DNA of 64,000 nt from Chrysaora quinquecirrha (lineage: Eukaryota > Cnidaria > Scyphozoa > Semaeostomeae > Pelagiidae), in contig JACTAT010000001.1 in assembly GCA_014526335.1 (NCBI GenBank), positions 1,578,111-1,642,110 on the forward strand, read 5' to 3'. The notes beneath the pieces were generated by a model. The model saw nothing but the letters and a program-made list of their open reading frames with translations, searched no databases and was not told where the DNA came from. Numbering within the stretch: the first letter of the stretch is position 1; each line of letters begins with the position of its first letter. Shown here one piece after another: positions 1 through 11,477 of this stretch. The translations under genes and the position numbers were made by a program.

Positions 1-1027
1 TTCAGATGGCCGAAAATAATTATAAATATTCACTATTCAGTATGTATTATGGAAATAACATTGCTTTTAGTTGAAGTTCTGTAACGGTATAAAAAGAAAC
101 ATAGATATAGACATGTGAAACAAACCGTAATATACATATATTGAAGGCGTAGAATTATTGGCTAAAAGAATTCAGGCCTAATAATTGTCAACTTAGCTGT
201 AATAATTATTAATAAGAATTTAATTTATCTTGAAGTTAATATATTCATTCTATGTATTTGAGTAAGAAAATAAATTTTTCATTCCTTTTCTCCTGTACCC
301 TTCCTTCAATCTCTTAAAACATTTGGAGATCTGAAGTCGCAGAAAGTTTCTGCCAATTTAACAGTTTGTGAAGAGGGCTTGAAAATGTTCTTATATCAGA
401 GATCAGAGCTAAACTAACGTTCTAACGAAAAGTACGTTTTGCAACAACTGGCGAAAATTGTCTCTTGTTTCATCCAATCAAGAGCTTGCAAATCAAAACG
501 GGGTGCTTTATTAGGAGAACTACGGTAAACTAGACGCAAGACGCTCCCATTTAATTGATCATTTTTTCAGCCAGAATTTGCGCTGACAACAGACTTCGTT
601 TGAGTCTGTTAAAATAAGGTTCAAATCTGAAAAGCTGTTTATAAGCGTGAGAGAAAGTTTGGTGCATTTTGAGTTTCCTCAAACGGCGAGAAAAACGGCG
701 CTTCTAACTCTGGATCCACAAATTTGACATATTCAGATTTTTCTCAGGAACTTGAACTTCTTATACATAAAAATTTGCGGGAAGCACAAATTGAACATGT
801 TTTCTCTGAAAAAAATTGAAAAATAAGCCGGAAAATAAGAGAAATTCAAACGGCTGTTCTCTGAAATTGACGTCATGCCTGTAGCCTCCTTTTCGTAATA
901 CAAATTCAAAACAAGGCTGCTGAAGAAAATGCTGACAAATTGTGGTTGTTGTTGCACAATCACAAAGCAAGCAAGCAAAGCCTGAAGTGCAGTGGGTAAC
1001 TTTGTTAAAATTTTATAGAAGAAAAGC
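1..1027. other. Upstream spacer of PSMB2, no gene recognised
   Basis: AT-rich sequence before the PSMB2 start codon. Short open frames exist on the minus strand (about 730-1030), but they show no recognisable motif and overlap the PSMB2 promoter and start. The PSMB2 promoter must lie here; I cannot point to a TATA box with confidence. Confidence 0.5.
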
Positions 1028-4000
1028 ATGGAGTTTCTTGTTGGTATTGAAGGTGATGGATTCGTTCTCGTCGCAGCTGATAGAAATGGAGGAAGAGGAA
1101 TAGTCAGAATGAAAGATGGTGTGTTGGGTTGAGTTTTTTAAGGGACATTTTTGTGGGCCTAAAAAACCTTGTTATCTATGGATGATTCGATATATCATTC
1201 AAGTCGATTCGCGCAACCTCCGTTTCGTCCAACTTTCTTTTCGCCCAACCAAACTGGTCTTTTCGCCCAACAATCTTGATCGTTTCGCCCAACTAAATTA
1301 CTTGCTATTTATCACTTATTCACATGTTTTGTCACTAAAAACAATCACAAATGTGATAATTCGGGGGTTTGGGGCAGAGCCCCTCTGTTATGGAGCAAAT
1401 AATTTGCAAACTACAAGAAAGAAGTCATCTGTGTCATCTGCAAAACAACCATGATGGTTTGGGCAAAGTGTCTTACCATGTAGGCCAAAAGGAAGTTGGG
1501 CGAAGCAGAGGTCAGGCGAACGCGAAACATCCTGAAAGCATTCAATTGATCCAATTACTTTCTAGACAAGTTGGCCCACTTCCAAGTTGGCCTGCTACCA
1601 TGTTGCCCACCCCTAGGGACAAGTTGCCCCACCACAATGTTGGCCCCTAACCTTATTGCTAGTTTTTTTGTTAGGTGTGGGGATATTGGAGGCTGCCACC
1701 CCAAACCCCTTCTTTTACAGCGTACAGCCTACAATTACCTATATAATTTATTATATTTTAGTGGGCCAATTTGGTGTATGCTGACAGGCCAACTTGTCTC
1801 ACACATGATGGGCCGACTTGTCTTACGCATGGTGGGTGGACTTTGTAGTGGGCCGGTCTCCCATCTTGTCCTTCTCCGAATATTTGTTTTTTATGTAACA
1901 TTTTCTTTTGAATTTTTTCTAGATCAAGATAAAATGTTCAAATTGAACAGCAAGACGTTGATGCTAGTGAGTGGAGAGGCTGGTGACACAGCATATTTTG
2001 CAGAATATATAGAAAAAAATGTTAGCCTGTATAAAGTTATAAATGGTATGTGAAATTCAGTTTGTTTTTACCTCACACCTCATATTAGATTGAAAATTTT
2101 ATTGCTGCAGTCAGTCCAGCTGTGCCAGGTTGCATGTCAAACTTGAAATCTTTTTCCATGCCTGTATGGTATTGCAAAAGCAGTTGTTTGTTGTGGTTGC
2201 AAAAACAATATTGTCACACATAACATGCAAAGCTTTGTTTGGGCCACCATCAAACTTGACTGCAAAAACTGTGCTGAAAGCTTTGAAAATTGAAAGGGCT
2301 CTTTGCAGAGGTAAAGATCTTCCGAAGCTATGCACAGAGACATTTAGAATTGAGTGGCTGATATTCCTTGTTAAACCTGTTGAGCATTCCTTGCTAAATT
2401 TATTACCCAATTTTTAAATTCTGAATTGTTTTTGTTATTAGGGTATGAGCTGACTCCTCATGCAACAGCAAACTTTACTAGAAAAATGATGTCTGATTAT
2501 CTAAGAAGTCGTGTAAGTAATTGCAAAACATTGCATGTTAAGCAATTATTGCATGTGACAAGCAGAAAACGTGTTTTAAGTTTTCAAAAACTTTGATATG
2601 CAATTCTGCTTGTTAATAAAGGGAATCGACAGGGTTAAAGCTGGCATGGGCCAGTTTCTCTCAGATACCTTAAAATAAACTATTGTTATTTTGCAATGGA
2701 CAATAATATGCTAGCGAATCTATATGCATTACTGGTGGTGTATTTTGCGTACTGTGGTGGGGTTTTTGCGTACTGTGGTGGATAAGCTCTACTGTGGTGG
2801 GTTATTATGCGTACTGTGGTGGGTTATTGTGCTTGTTGTGGTGGGGTTTTTTGCGTACTGTAGTGGATAAGCTCTACTGTGGTAGTGTATTTTGCGTACT
2901 GTGGTGGGTTATTATGCTTGATGTGGTGGGTTATTATGCTTGTTGTGGTGGGGTTTTTTTCGTACTGTAGTGGATAAGCTCTACTGTGGTAGTGTATTTT
3001 GCGTACTGTCGTGGGTTATTATGCCTAATGTGGTGGGTTATTATGCTTGTTGTGGTGGGGTTTTTTGCGTACTGTGGTGGATAAGCACTACTGTGATGGG
3101 TTATTATGCTTTATGTGATGGGTTATTATGCTTGTTGTGGTGGGGTTTTTTTCGTACTGTAGTGGATAAGCTCTACTGTGGTAGTGTATTTTGCGTACTG
3201 TTGTGGGTTATTATGCCTAATGTGGTGGGTTATTATGCTTGTTGTGGTGGGGTTTTTTGCGTACTGTGGTGGATAAGCACTGATGGGTTATTATGCTTTA
3301 TGTGATGGGTTATTATGCTTGTTGTGGTGGGGTTTTTGCGTACTGTGGTGGATAAGCACTACTGTGGTGGGTTATTATGCTTGTGATTGAATAGGCTATT
3401 TTTAAAATGCACTGCCTTAGCTTTGTTGATTCCCTGCAATGTTTTGCCAGATAGCCGAATGGTCAAACATCACTTTTAAAGCAAATTTGCTTGATGATTT
3501 CTACTTGCAGTACTTGATCATTTGACCCAGGCTTTAGAAATTGATGTTTTATTAAGTTTATAAAGCCAGTTTTATTTTCTCTTTTAGACTCCCTACACAG
3601 TAAATCTATTATTAGCTGGTGTTGATGATGAAGACGGTCCTGCTTTGTACCATATGGATTACCTTGGTGCACTAGCAAAGGTATTGACATGAAGAACTTT
3701 GTAATTGCATTTTGTTACCCTTTTACCCTTACCCTTATATGGTTAATGCCGCTGACAGCTGAAATGAGATCTTTGACATGATTCACTAAACATAAGCCAT
3801 ATTTACTATTTTTTGAAAAATTTTTCATGCATTTTTTATCCGAAATCAGGTTGTCAAATTATTAAAATGATATCCCCCCTCCTTTTAAAGCCCCCAAAAA
3901 AGCAACCCTTCCCTCTTTTAAATACTCCTTTTCAATTGGGTACACAACTGTCCTAAAAATTTAGGTGTCTTCCTGAAATTTTCAAAAATTCAATGAACAA

Positions 4001-4218
4001 CCATTCAAAAATATTGGCACCATTTCTTTTTCTGAGGCTTTATTTTCTATTGATTGTTTGCAGGCCCCTTTTGCTGCTCATGGCTATGGATCGTTCTTCT
4101 CAATGAGTGTAATGGACAGATACTACAAGCCAGGTACAAATGTTTTCTACATGTTTCATCCAACCTCAGATCTATGACATAGTGAGCACCACTGAAGTTG
4201 GTGTGTTGGTTGGGTGAC

Positions 4219-4271
<53 letters not shown>

Positions 4272-7200
4272 TACTTACTAACTAACTAAATAACTAATTA
4301 ACTAACTAACTAACTAACTAACTAACTGACTAACTATAACTAACAACTAACTAACTATAACTAACTAATTAACTAACTAACTATAACTAACTAACTAACT
4401 TACTAACTAACTAACTATCTAACTAAGTTTTGAAATTAAACAACTAACAAACAAACTAACTTACTAAATAACGGACTAACTTACTGACCAGCCAACTAAC
4501 TAACTAATGAATTAACGAACTAAGTAACTAGCTGACTAACTTTTCGCTCTATCTAACTCCCTTGATAAAATTGTTTAGAATCAGCCAGTCAATCAAAGTT
4601 TCTTTGTTAGTTTTTCTTAGCATGGTTGTTGTAGCCCCTTTAATGGGGGGCAGTCCCAGCTATTCTGTATAGTAGAATCCTGTTATATCGTATTTTCCCA
4701 TAACATACTCTCGGATATGGCTACCTCTGGAGCCAGAGAAAAGAAAATACCCTTTTTAAGATATACTGTATTTCCTTGAATAAGCACCCTCCCCCAAATA
4801 ATCGCCTCCATTCTAAGCTATTGATGGGGTGGATCAAGAGACACCTCCTTTGCCTGTTGCTGCAAAACTTACTTTTTGTCAAAACGTTAGTTTGTTCGAA
4901 AAATTATAAATTAATTTTTCAATAATTTATCCTCTTTGTGCGACGGACTTTTTAACAAGCACCTGGATGCTTAATAGACAAAATACAGTAATTTGCTTGT
5001 AACCATTTAAATGCAAACTATATACCTAATAAGGGAGTTTCTTTTCTTAATCATGCTGGTGTACGGCAAAAGCTCTTAAGCTCTATTGCCCGTTGTTCCG
5101 AGATTCCTGTTGTATTAACGCGCACCACTGTTCATTACAATGTCTTCTAACATGCTGAATGCGTTTTTCTATTATAGGCTTGTCAAAGGAAGCGGCAATG
5201 GAGTTGTTACAAAAAGTTGTAGACGAAGTAAGTGCAATCTTTGCAATTTACTTTAATGAGAAAAATGCATTCTATTGGAAACGGCCATGTTTCTCATTTC
5301 AATCAAAGAAAGCTAAGGGATAATAGAGTTCAAAGAAAGGATGAAAATTCTAAATGCTTAGGCATGTGGTGAGAATGGGCACGTGGTGAGCGAGTCTATG
5401 TATTTGTGGGTGCGATTTCTACCGATGACATTTGCCGACCGACGACTAGCTAGGGGGCTTGGGGGCCTTGTTACACCCCCACACCCCCGTAGCCACGGCC
5501 GTGTGAGATGATTCAGCAGCTCCCAGGGTCTCTTTTAAGGGACCTACTTGGCTGGCATCAAATTTTTATTTTAAGGAAAGGGACAAAAGGCTATTGTTCA
5601 AGCAATAGGAGAAGAGGGGCACCCGGAAATTTGGAAATTCTAAAACTTTAGCGGCACTAAACTGCACTCAGGCATAACCAGTGACCTACTGAAAACCAGG
5701 ATCTAAACTGCCATTAAGAATCAGGTTCTTCAAACCAAAGACAACCTTTTTCTACAACCGAAGCCGGTCGCATTTTCTCCCGCAAATTCAACCAACCGCA
5801 GTTTACTCTATATCTTGGAAATGCAAAATCAAACTGAATCGGATTAGAAAATTACCAAAATAGAGATTTGGCATTGAATTAAAAATTCATACAGAGGCAA
5901 GTAATATCTCGTTAATTTAGAACTTTGCCATAGAAATTCTTCGTAGACTAATTTATTTTGAAAATTTACAGTAAAAAGATTATTAAAAGACCAAACTTCG
6001 CGTAGAAACTCTAATAAGATTGCATGGAAAAAGAGAAAGTTTATTAATGTTTTTGGACTGTTACGTAGACGTTAATTTAAGTACTGAGAGTCCCCGATGG
6101 TTAACGGGTGCAGCTGAAGTGGTGTTTTTAGTGCCAGTTGTTAGGTTTTCAGAAGTGGATGAACTATAAGGACCTCGACACTGGTTGTGTCGCTACCGTG
6201 GTTTGGGCTGGAACCCTGGTCCCTCTGAGCTCTGACCACCATGAGTTAGCTAAATGAGACAAGAGGCTTCGGTTGTTTGACTTGGAGAGTTACTCGACCA
6301 AATGACTGATTTAACATGTCTATGCCACCAGTGCAAAAATCTGTCCTGGTGCTTCTAATTTTCTATTCATCCACCACACAGCGAGTCACGTTTCTAGATT
6401 TTTCCTCTTGTGTGATTACACCGTAAACATTTAACACCCATACTGTAAAACTGTAAATCTAACACCCATTTTCTCAAGAAATAGGCCATCTGCCCCGTTT
6501 GGCTACCTTTTTTGTTTCCCACGCCACCCACCCTAGTTCGACTCTTGTGCATTTCACTCATGTGCTGGCGCTGGATTAGGCCATAACTGTTAGAATTAAC
6601 ACTGAGGAATCGGGCAGCTGGTCAAAACATTCATGTGCACTCTTATGAGATTTCGCAATAAGGTTTTGGCCTAAATCATGTTTTTTATATTTTAAGCTAA
6701 ATTTCACTACTTTTGCAAGGCAGGAATGTAACAAAATAACTGAAAAATGTTACAGGTGCGAATGTTTTGCTCACAGGGGCGGGGGCAGTGGGGGGGTTAT
6801 TTGCTTTCAAGGTTGGTTTTTATACCTATTGTGATGAATAAGCACTACAGGGTTGTTTATGCTTTACGAGGTGGGTATGTATGTGTGCATGTATGTACAT
6901 ATTATTATGTCATACTTAATGGATACGACTCACAGAGACGGGTTATCTTGCTAGACCTGTTGGATGCGACCGGGTTATTATGCTGGACCTGTTGGATGCG
7001 ACTTACAGGAGCGGATTATTATGCGATACTTGTTGGATACGACTCAGAGATGGGTTATTATGCTGGACCTGTTGGATGCGACTTACAGGAGTATTATGCT
7101 ATACTTGTTGGATACGACCGACAGAGACGGGTTATTATATTGGCCTTTATTGACGTGTTCAATACGACTTATAACGGACGTATTGTGTCAGACGTGGTGC

Positions 7201-7497
7201 ATAAGACTTACAAGGCTGGGTCATTATTTTTAGATCTGGTCTGGATGTGATGATTTCGGCGCATTATTGCATTATTAAGATGCCAAATGCTTTAACCAGG
7301 GCGCCCTTTAACTTTGCATTTTTAATAGCATTAAAACATATGAATTTACTGAAATGTAATTTTCTTTATTCGCTTCGAATTTCTAGGTGCAGAAAAGGTT
7401 TATCGTTGCAATGCCTTCATTCACAGTTCGATTGATTGACAAAGATGGCATCCATGAACTGGACCCGCTCAAAGCCCGACCTACACCACCATCATGA
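1028..7497 (+). CDS. PSMB2: Proteasome subunit beta type-2 (beta-4 subunit), complete, 7 exons
   Basis: Non-catalytic beta-4 subunit of the 20S proteasome core, in the cytosol and nucleus. Exons by splice consensus and unbroken frame: 1028-1118, 1923-2045, 2442-2512, 3588-3680, 4064-4133, 5178-5227, 7387-7497. They sum to 609 nt, i.e. 202 residues, against 201 in the human protein as I recall it. The start [19 protein letters not shown] matches the family start, which has no cleaved propeptide and no catalytic N-terminal Thr. Internal blocks [38 protein letters not shown] and DRYYKPG are typical of PSMB2, and the C-terminal part contains [15 protein letters not shown]. All six introns are GT-AG. 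Introns 1, 3, 5 and 6 carry repeats described separately. The identification is firm. Confidence 0.96.
1200..1900. repeat. Degenerate repeat in PSMB2 intron 1
   Basis: The stretch repeats short phrases of the type TTTCGCCCAAC (about 1230-1295), then GTTGGCCCAC/GTTGCCC (1560-1650) and AGTGGGCC/ACTTGTCT (1760-1865). It looks like a decayed interspersed repeat rather than coding sequence. No terminal repeats could be fixed. Confidence 0.45.
2733..3390 (+). repeat. Satellite array (family I) in PSMB2 intron 3
   Basis: Tandem modules of about 20-23 bases: GTACTGTGGTGGATAAGC, TGTGGTGGGTTATTATGC and TGTGGTGGGGTTTTTTGCG. These are the reverse complement of modules in the large array at 20885-23915. 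The left boundary begins AGCGAATCTATATGCA, which recurs at both ends of the small element at 57674-57940. The open frame across the array (about 2940-3305) is a by-product of the repeat. Confidence 0.9.
4206..4545. repeat. (AACT)n tetranucleotide microsatellite in PSMB2 intron 5
   Basis: About 340 bases of near-perfect AACT units, degenerating toward the right. The complementary unit (TTAG/GTTA) forms a similar array in a PIF1 intron at 35945-36370. Confidence 0.95.
6115..6262 (-). mobile_element. tRNA-derived SINE, family A, diverged copy
   Basis: Reverse complement of the family A SINE seen at 17866, 33629 and 37164. Read on the minus strand it has a B-box-like GGGTTCCAGCC and then the conserved tail with GTCGAGGTCC and a GATGAACT-type middle. 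It lies in PSMB2 intron 6. Confidence 0.6.
6263..6320 (+). repeat. Fragment of SINE family B
   Basis: Contains TGACTTGGAGAGTTACTCG, also present in the family B copy at 50555-50765 (minus strand) and, with one change, at about 32915. Only this short block is recognisable. Confidence 0.4.
6795..7220 (+). repeat. Degenerate tandem array in PSMB2 intron 6
   Basis: Units of roughly 47-50 bases built from GGGTTATTATGCTGGACC, TGTTGGATGCGAC and TTACAGG, preceded by GTGATGAATAAGCACTAC. The phrases GGGTTATTATGCT and ATAAGCACTAC are the same modules as in the family I satellite, so this is probably an older, diverged relative. The open frames here are repeat artefacts. Confidence 0.75.
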
Positions 7498-7516
7498 ACA
7501 ACTTAATATCGAATCC

Positions 7517-7932
7517 GGGGGGGTACTTCATTGTTGAAAAGACTAGACGTGCCGCCCAGTTTTCCAAACCCACCCATGTCTACCGATAAATTTTGTCAGT
7601 CGTGGTACCCATTTATAGAAAAAACAACGAAATTTTATACCCATTTGTACCAATATCTCAAATATTTGAAACCAATTGAAACACCTAAGGAAACTCTAAA
7701 TGCGGCAAAAAGGCATTTGCGCTGAAAAAGAAACACATTTACACGATAAAATTGACTCATTGAAAATTGAAAAAATTTATCAGGCTTTTTAAAGCAATAC
7801 ATGTCTAAAAGTTTTTACTACCCATGTGTAAAGGACTCCTTACGAAAAACCAACCCATATGTAGGGAAATTGTCGCTGAAAAAGTTACCCATTTGGGCGG
7901 CACGTCTAGTATACTGAACAATTGAAGTACCC
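7517..7932 (+). mobile_element. Non-autonomous TIR element (MITE), copy 1
   Basis: About 416 bases starting just after the PSMB2 stop codon. Left end GGGTACTTCATTGTT... continues to CTAGACGTGCCGCCCA; the right end is the inverse (TGGGCGGCACGTCTAG ... GAAGTACCC), giving inverted ends of about 40 bases. The interior repeats short ACCCAT-type phrases. A second copy in the same orientation lies at 59254-59662. Both keep one aligned open frame of about 58 codons (7543-7725 here), ending AAKRHLR and TKRHLR. No target-site duplication could be fixed. Confidence 0.85.
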
Positions 7933-8393
7933 ATCGCTCAGCAAATTCTGCAATGTTTGGTTGTCAAGCAATGTTTGTGACGTGATCAAACATTCAAAAC
8001 ATTGCTGGCAAACATGACCAAAAATGTTTGATCTTTTGGCAAGGTTCTTACAGTGCAATTTTTCTGCAGCTCATGTGCTGGTCGATTGCCTTGCAGAATG
8101 TGTCATCCATACGACTCAGAACACAATTTTTGCGCTTGTTACCATTTTACTTTTTGCAACAGTTGCGAGCATTTTGAGAGCCATTGAGGGGGGGGGGGGG
8201 ATTTAACACCCAAGTGTTGCCTTTGCTTCGCCCAGTGGAGTAGTCATCCGAGGGATAAAAGGGCGTGGTCAATGGAAATTAGGGCGCGGTTGTGAGAAAA
8301 AATCAGGTGCCAAGTCTGGACACATAACAAGGTACTCTGCAACACTTTTAAATCAGATTTGCATTTGGCCTATTTTAAAATCCTCTGTTGCAG
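7933..8393. other. Spacer with short imperfect palindromes
   Basis: Contains several GCAATGTTT/AAACATTGC and GATCAAACATT/AATGTTTGATC pairs (7950-8035), which look like the end of a decayed inverted-repeat element, and a G-run at 8190-8201. No gene seen. Confidence 0.4.
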
Positions 8394-8590
8394 ATGATTG
8401 GGACCACTGGCTCCGCCACGAGTTTTATTGCAAAAGGGGGCATAAAGATCCAAAGTTGGGTATTCATGAATCAAAAAAAGGGACACAAACACACAAAGCC
8501 GATGCGGGAAACGCTACAACGCGGAAGGCCGAAACCATTCATCTTCCCCCTTGGGAATCAGTCACCATGGTGTTATGCAAATTAGGATGA
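8394..8590 (+). other. Possible coding exon, unassigned protein
   Basis: A good acceptor (CTCTGTTGCAG) is followed by an open frame of about 65 codons starting DDWDHWLRHEFYCK and containing HLPPWESVTMVLCKLG before a TGA at 8588. Composition (W, H, C, K) is protein-like and lacks repeat character. I do not recognise the family. No clear donor precedes the stop, so it may be a terminal exon, a pseudo-exon or chance. Confidence 0.3.
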
Positions 8591-8722
8591 AACAGGAATC
8601 AATGTCGAGTTGAGTTTATCTCTTCTCATCCATTATTTGTTTCAAAGCAAACAGTCAGATGGACTAACGAAGAAAGCAAGTTACAGTCTGATCATTATAT
8701 TTTCCTGCTATTTTCTGACAAG

Positions 8723-8873
8723 GAAGCGATCCTGTCGTGATCTGGTTTAAAGTTTTGGATAGAGAAACATTTGGATATGTTGACTACCTATGTAGCCTGA
8801 TGAGTGGAACGACTGGAAGTGGCCTAAGCAAAAAAGTAACGCTCTGTGATGCTTGCTTACTAGAAGTAGATAG
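8723..8873 (+). other. Possible internal coding exon, unassigned protein
   Basis: Flanked by an acceptor (TTTTCTGACAAG) and a strong donor (AG|GTAAGA). Only one frame is open throughout: SDPVVIWFKVLDRETFGYVD, then LCSLMSGTTGSGL, then SKKVTLCDACLLEVD. It reads like real protein. It ends in phase 2, and the candidate exons downstream do not continue it in an open frame, so no gene model could be completed. Confidence 0.35.
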
Positions 8874-9636
8874 GTAAGACAGTCGAGTATATTTTGAGAT
8901 TATCTTTTTTTATAAATGACAAATTGGCTATTCTTATCAAACTCCAAAAATTTTGTTGTTTTAATCTATTCTAGTCAGCATCTCCTAGCTAGATTGAGCC
9001 TTTTTGCTTTCTTTTTGGCTCCAGATGATCAGTCTCCCTGTGACACAAAATGTGGTGCAAGCTCAGACCAGTGGCATAGTGAGCGTCATCAGCACCTTGG
9101 GGCAAACACCAATGTTGCGCCCCCTATATCCTATTCTAATTTACATTTTAAGTCAATCCTTGATTTTTGCACCCCAAATTACTTGGCACCTGGGGGCCCC
9201 TCCCTGCCCCCTTCCCTACACAACTGACTCAGACTCAGAGACTGGGGGACAGGTCGAGCTAGTGCCCCCAATATACTTCATGATTATCCAATGTTTTTAA
9301 AAAAATCTATTGTTTTAATGTATATAATGTATGTCTGTATATTGTTCCTATTGTTTGAAGAACAATGGTGTCCCCAAAATTTTTCCATTCCTACAGCACT
9401 TTGCTGGCTTTAAAGGGAAAACTGGCAAAACTTCTGACTGTTCTAAGGTTGTCATTGCAACTAATTGAAATCCCAAGTTTTTTCCATTTAAAATTTTGGG
9501 TAATCAGTAAACAGAAATGGATGTGAAAACAATGCAACCTTCTAAAGCCTTTTTTCCATCTTTATAGTAAAACATTTATTGTCTCTATTATCCCCATTCT
9601 TCATCCCTAGTAGCATCATAAAATCATCTGATCACA
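8874..9636. other. Spacer, no gene recognised
   Basis: Includes a stretch from about 9068 beginning CAGTGGCATAGTGAGCG that resembles the ends of CAGTGGCGTA-type hAT elements seen at 55461 and 39400. The open frames at 8916-9300 show no recognisable family. Confidence 0.4.
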
Positions 9637-9637
9637 G

Positions 9638-9698
<61 letters not shown>

Positions 9699-10055
9699 GA
9701 TCACCTTTGTAATCATTTCCAATGTCAGCATTATCATCATCAATATTATCATGATCATCAATATCATTAGCATCATTATCATCACAGCCATCTACATCAT
9801 CATCTTCATCATCATCATTATCATTATCATCATCATAAGCATTATTGTCTCATCATCACCAAGGTCATGATTACTCTAATCAACATCATTGTAGCCATAA
9901 TCAAATTCATCATCAGCAATGATTTTAAACATCATCATTATCTTTAACTTCATCATCAACTTTCTCAGCATTATCATCATACTCATAATCTTTCCATCAG
10001 CTTCTTATGGCATAATCATCATTCTCGCTCATCATCATCATCATCATCATGCACA
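9637..10055. repeat. (ATC)n trinucleotide microsatellite
   Basis: Dense CAT/TCA repeats, nearly pure at 9637-9705 and interrupted to about 10055. The histidine-rich open frame here is an artefact of the repeat. Confidence 0.95.
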
Positions 10056-10309
10056 ATCCACAGCCAGACCATGATGTCAAAGTTTACCTTTGAATATGAA
10101 TTTTCAATACAATTTCATCACCACCTTCTATTGCCAACTGACAGGTTGTGGTTGGGTTGCTTAGCAACGTAGTACATGTGCAATTGTCTCCTAAATCATT
10201 GAGCCAACTGACTTAGGTGTTTTTAATTCCCTGTTTTATCACAAGAAGTGATTTAATTCATTTGTTATCTAAATCGTTTTCATAATATTTGTGCTTCAAC
10301 TGTTTGCAG

Positions 10310-10416
10310 ACTGGATTTCTAAAGAATTTAAATCACTACATTCCTCACAAAGGCAAAGTAAATATAAAGAGTTGCAAATAAAAGATAGAGAAAAAATTGG
10401 ATACTTTGAGTACTAA
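10310..10416 (+). other. Possible terminal exon, unassigned protein
   Basis: The acceptor CTGTTTGCAG is followed by a frame reading WISKEFKSLHSSQRQSKYKE and then LQIKDREKIGYFEY to a TAA at 10414. An alternative frame (TGFLKNLNHYIPHKGK followed by GTAAAT) could be an internal exon instead. The family is unknown, and neither reading joins cleanly to the candidate at 8723-8873. Confidence 0.3.
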
Positions 10417-11477
10417 TCGATATTTACTAAAATGGGTGAGAGTCAAAACTTAAAAGGCTTCTCATAAAATGTGAGTAAAGATATACTATTTTTAATTAAT
10501 TGAAAAGTCAGGCCAGTGCTAAAATTATTTTAGTAGATACTCCTCCTAGATAAGTAGATAAAGTTTTTCAAAGCCGTGCTTATGTCGAGATAGCAAACAT
10601 TCAAAACTAGTTGCCGACTGCCGACTACCAATCGTCGATTTTTTTAAACTAATTTATCGCAAATGACCCGTCGACAGACAAAAATGCTCTTGATAAGTAG
10701 ATAAAGTTCTACTTAGAACTAAAATAGTTGGCAACTGTTTTATAAAGGGTTTCTTATAAAAGATATGTGTATTTCTTTCAAGATAAAAGATTGTAAGATT
10801 ACCAGAACTTTAAGAAATTGAATAGAATAATCTGCTTATGACGACTATGAAGTATTTCGTTTCGTTGGTCTAATATAGCAAGGGAAAATCTAGGGGCAAT
10901 TCACCCCTTGGAATCTCGTACACCCTTTTCCGGGATTGCTATTGTTTTCTTAAATACCGTGCAGATCCATTCGATTTCAGGGGAACCTCGTAGCCCCTTC
11001 CAAGATGGAATTGCTCCTCGGGACACGGCAGACTATGATCTTGATTGCTGAGCCATGTCGTTTAAAAAGCCGTATAATTTCTTCAACTTTTCGCATAAAG
11101 AATGAAAAGTTTTCTTGTCGACAATTTTGAAATTGTTGGCTTTTTCGCCTTCGGCATAGTAAGATTTTCATCATTAATAGCGTCATTTTTGAATAACTAT
11201 TATTAAAAGATGAGCCCTGCCTCTCGAAATACAAGTCAGTTCCCTTTGGCTAGATCTTGATGTGAACTACCAATCGATAATGACAGTACTTACACATGAA
11301 CATAGAATAAGTAAGACATATGAATTGAGTCAGTTCATAAATTCAGGGCAAATTTTGTCAGATATTCAGTGACCTACGTCAGCAAGGTTTATTGAATGCT
11401 TAATATGTTATTCAATCGAATAACCACGACCAGTTTGGCCTGGGTTACCTTTTACCCTTCAGTTTTCCTACTCGCAG
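10417..11477. other. Spacer with remnants of mobile elements
   Basis: 10886-10940 matches, inverted, the right end of the CGAGGGGC MITE family (GGGGCAATTCACCCC and then TCTCGTACACCC), so it is a truncated copy. 10600-10690 resembles 51430-51500 (shared ATTTATCGCAA and CGTCGACA phrases), a second unnamed repeat. No gene seen. Confidence 0.5.

Noticed and set aside
9579..9770. Histidine-rich peptide frames (also at 24974-25312 and 33671-33988)
   Set aside because: Translation of ATC/GAT microsatellites.
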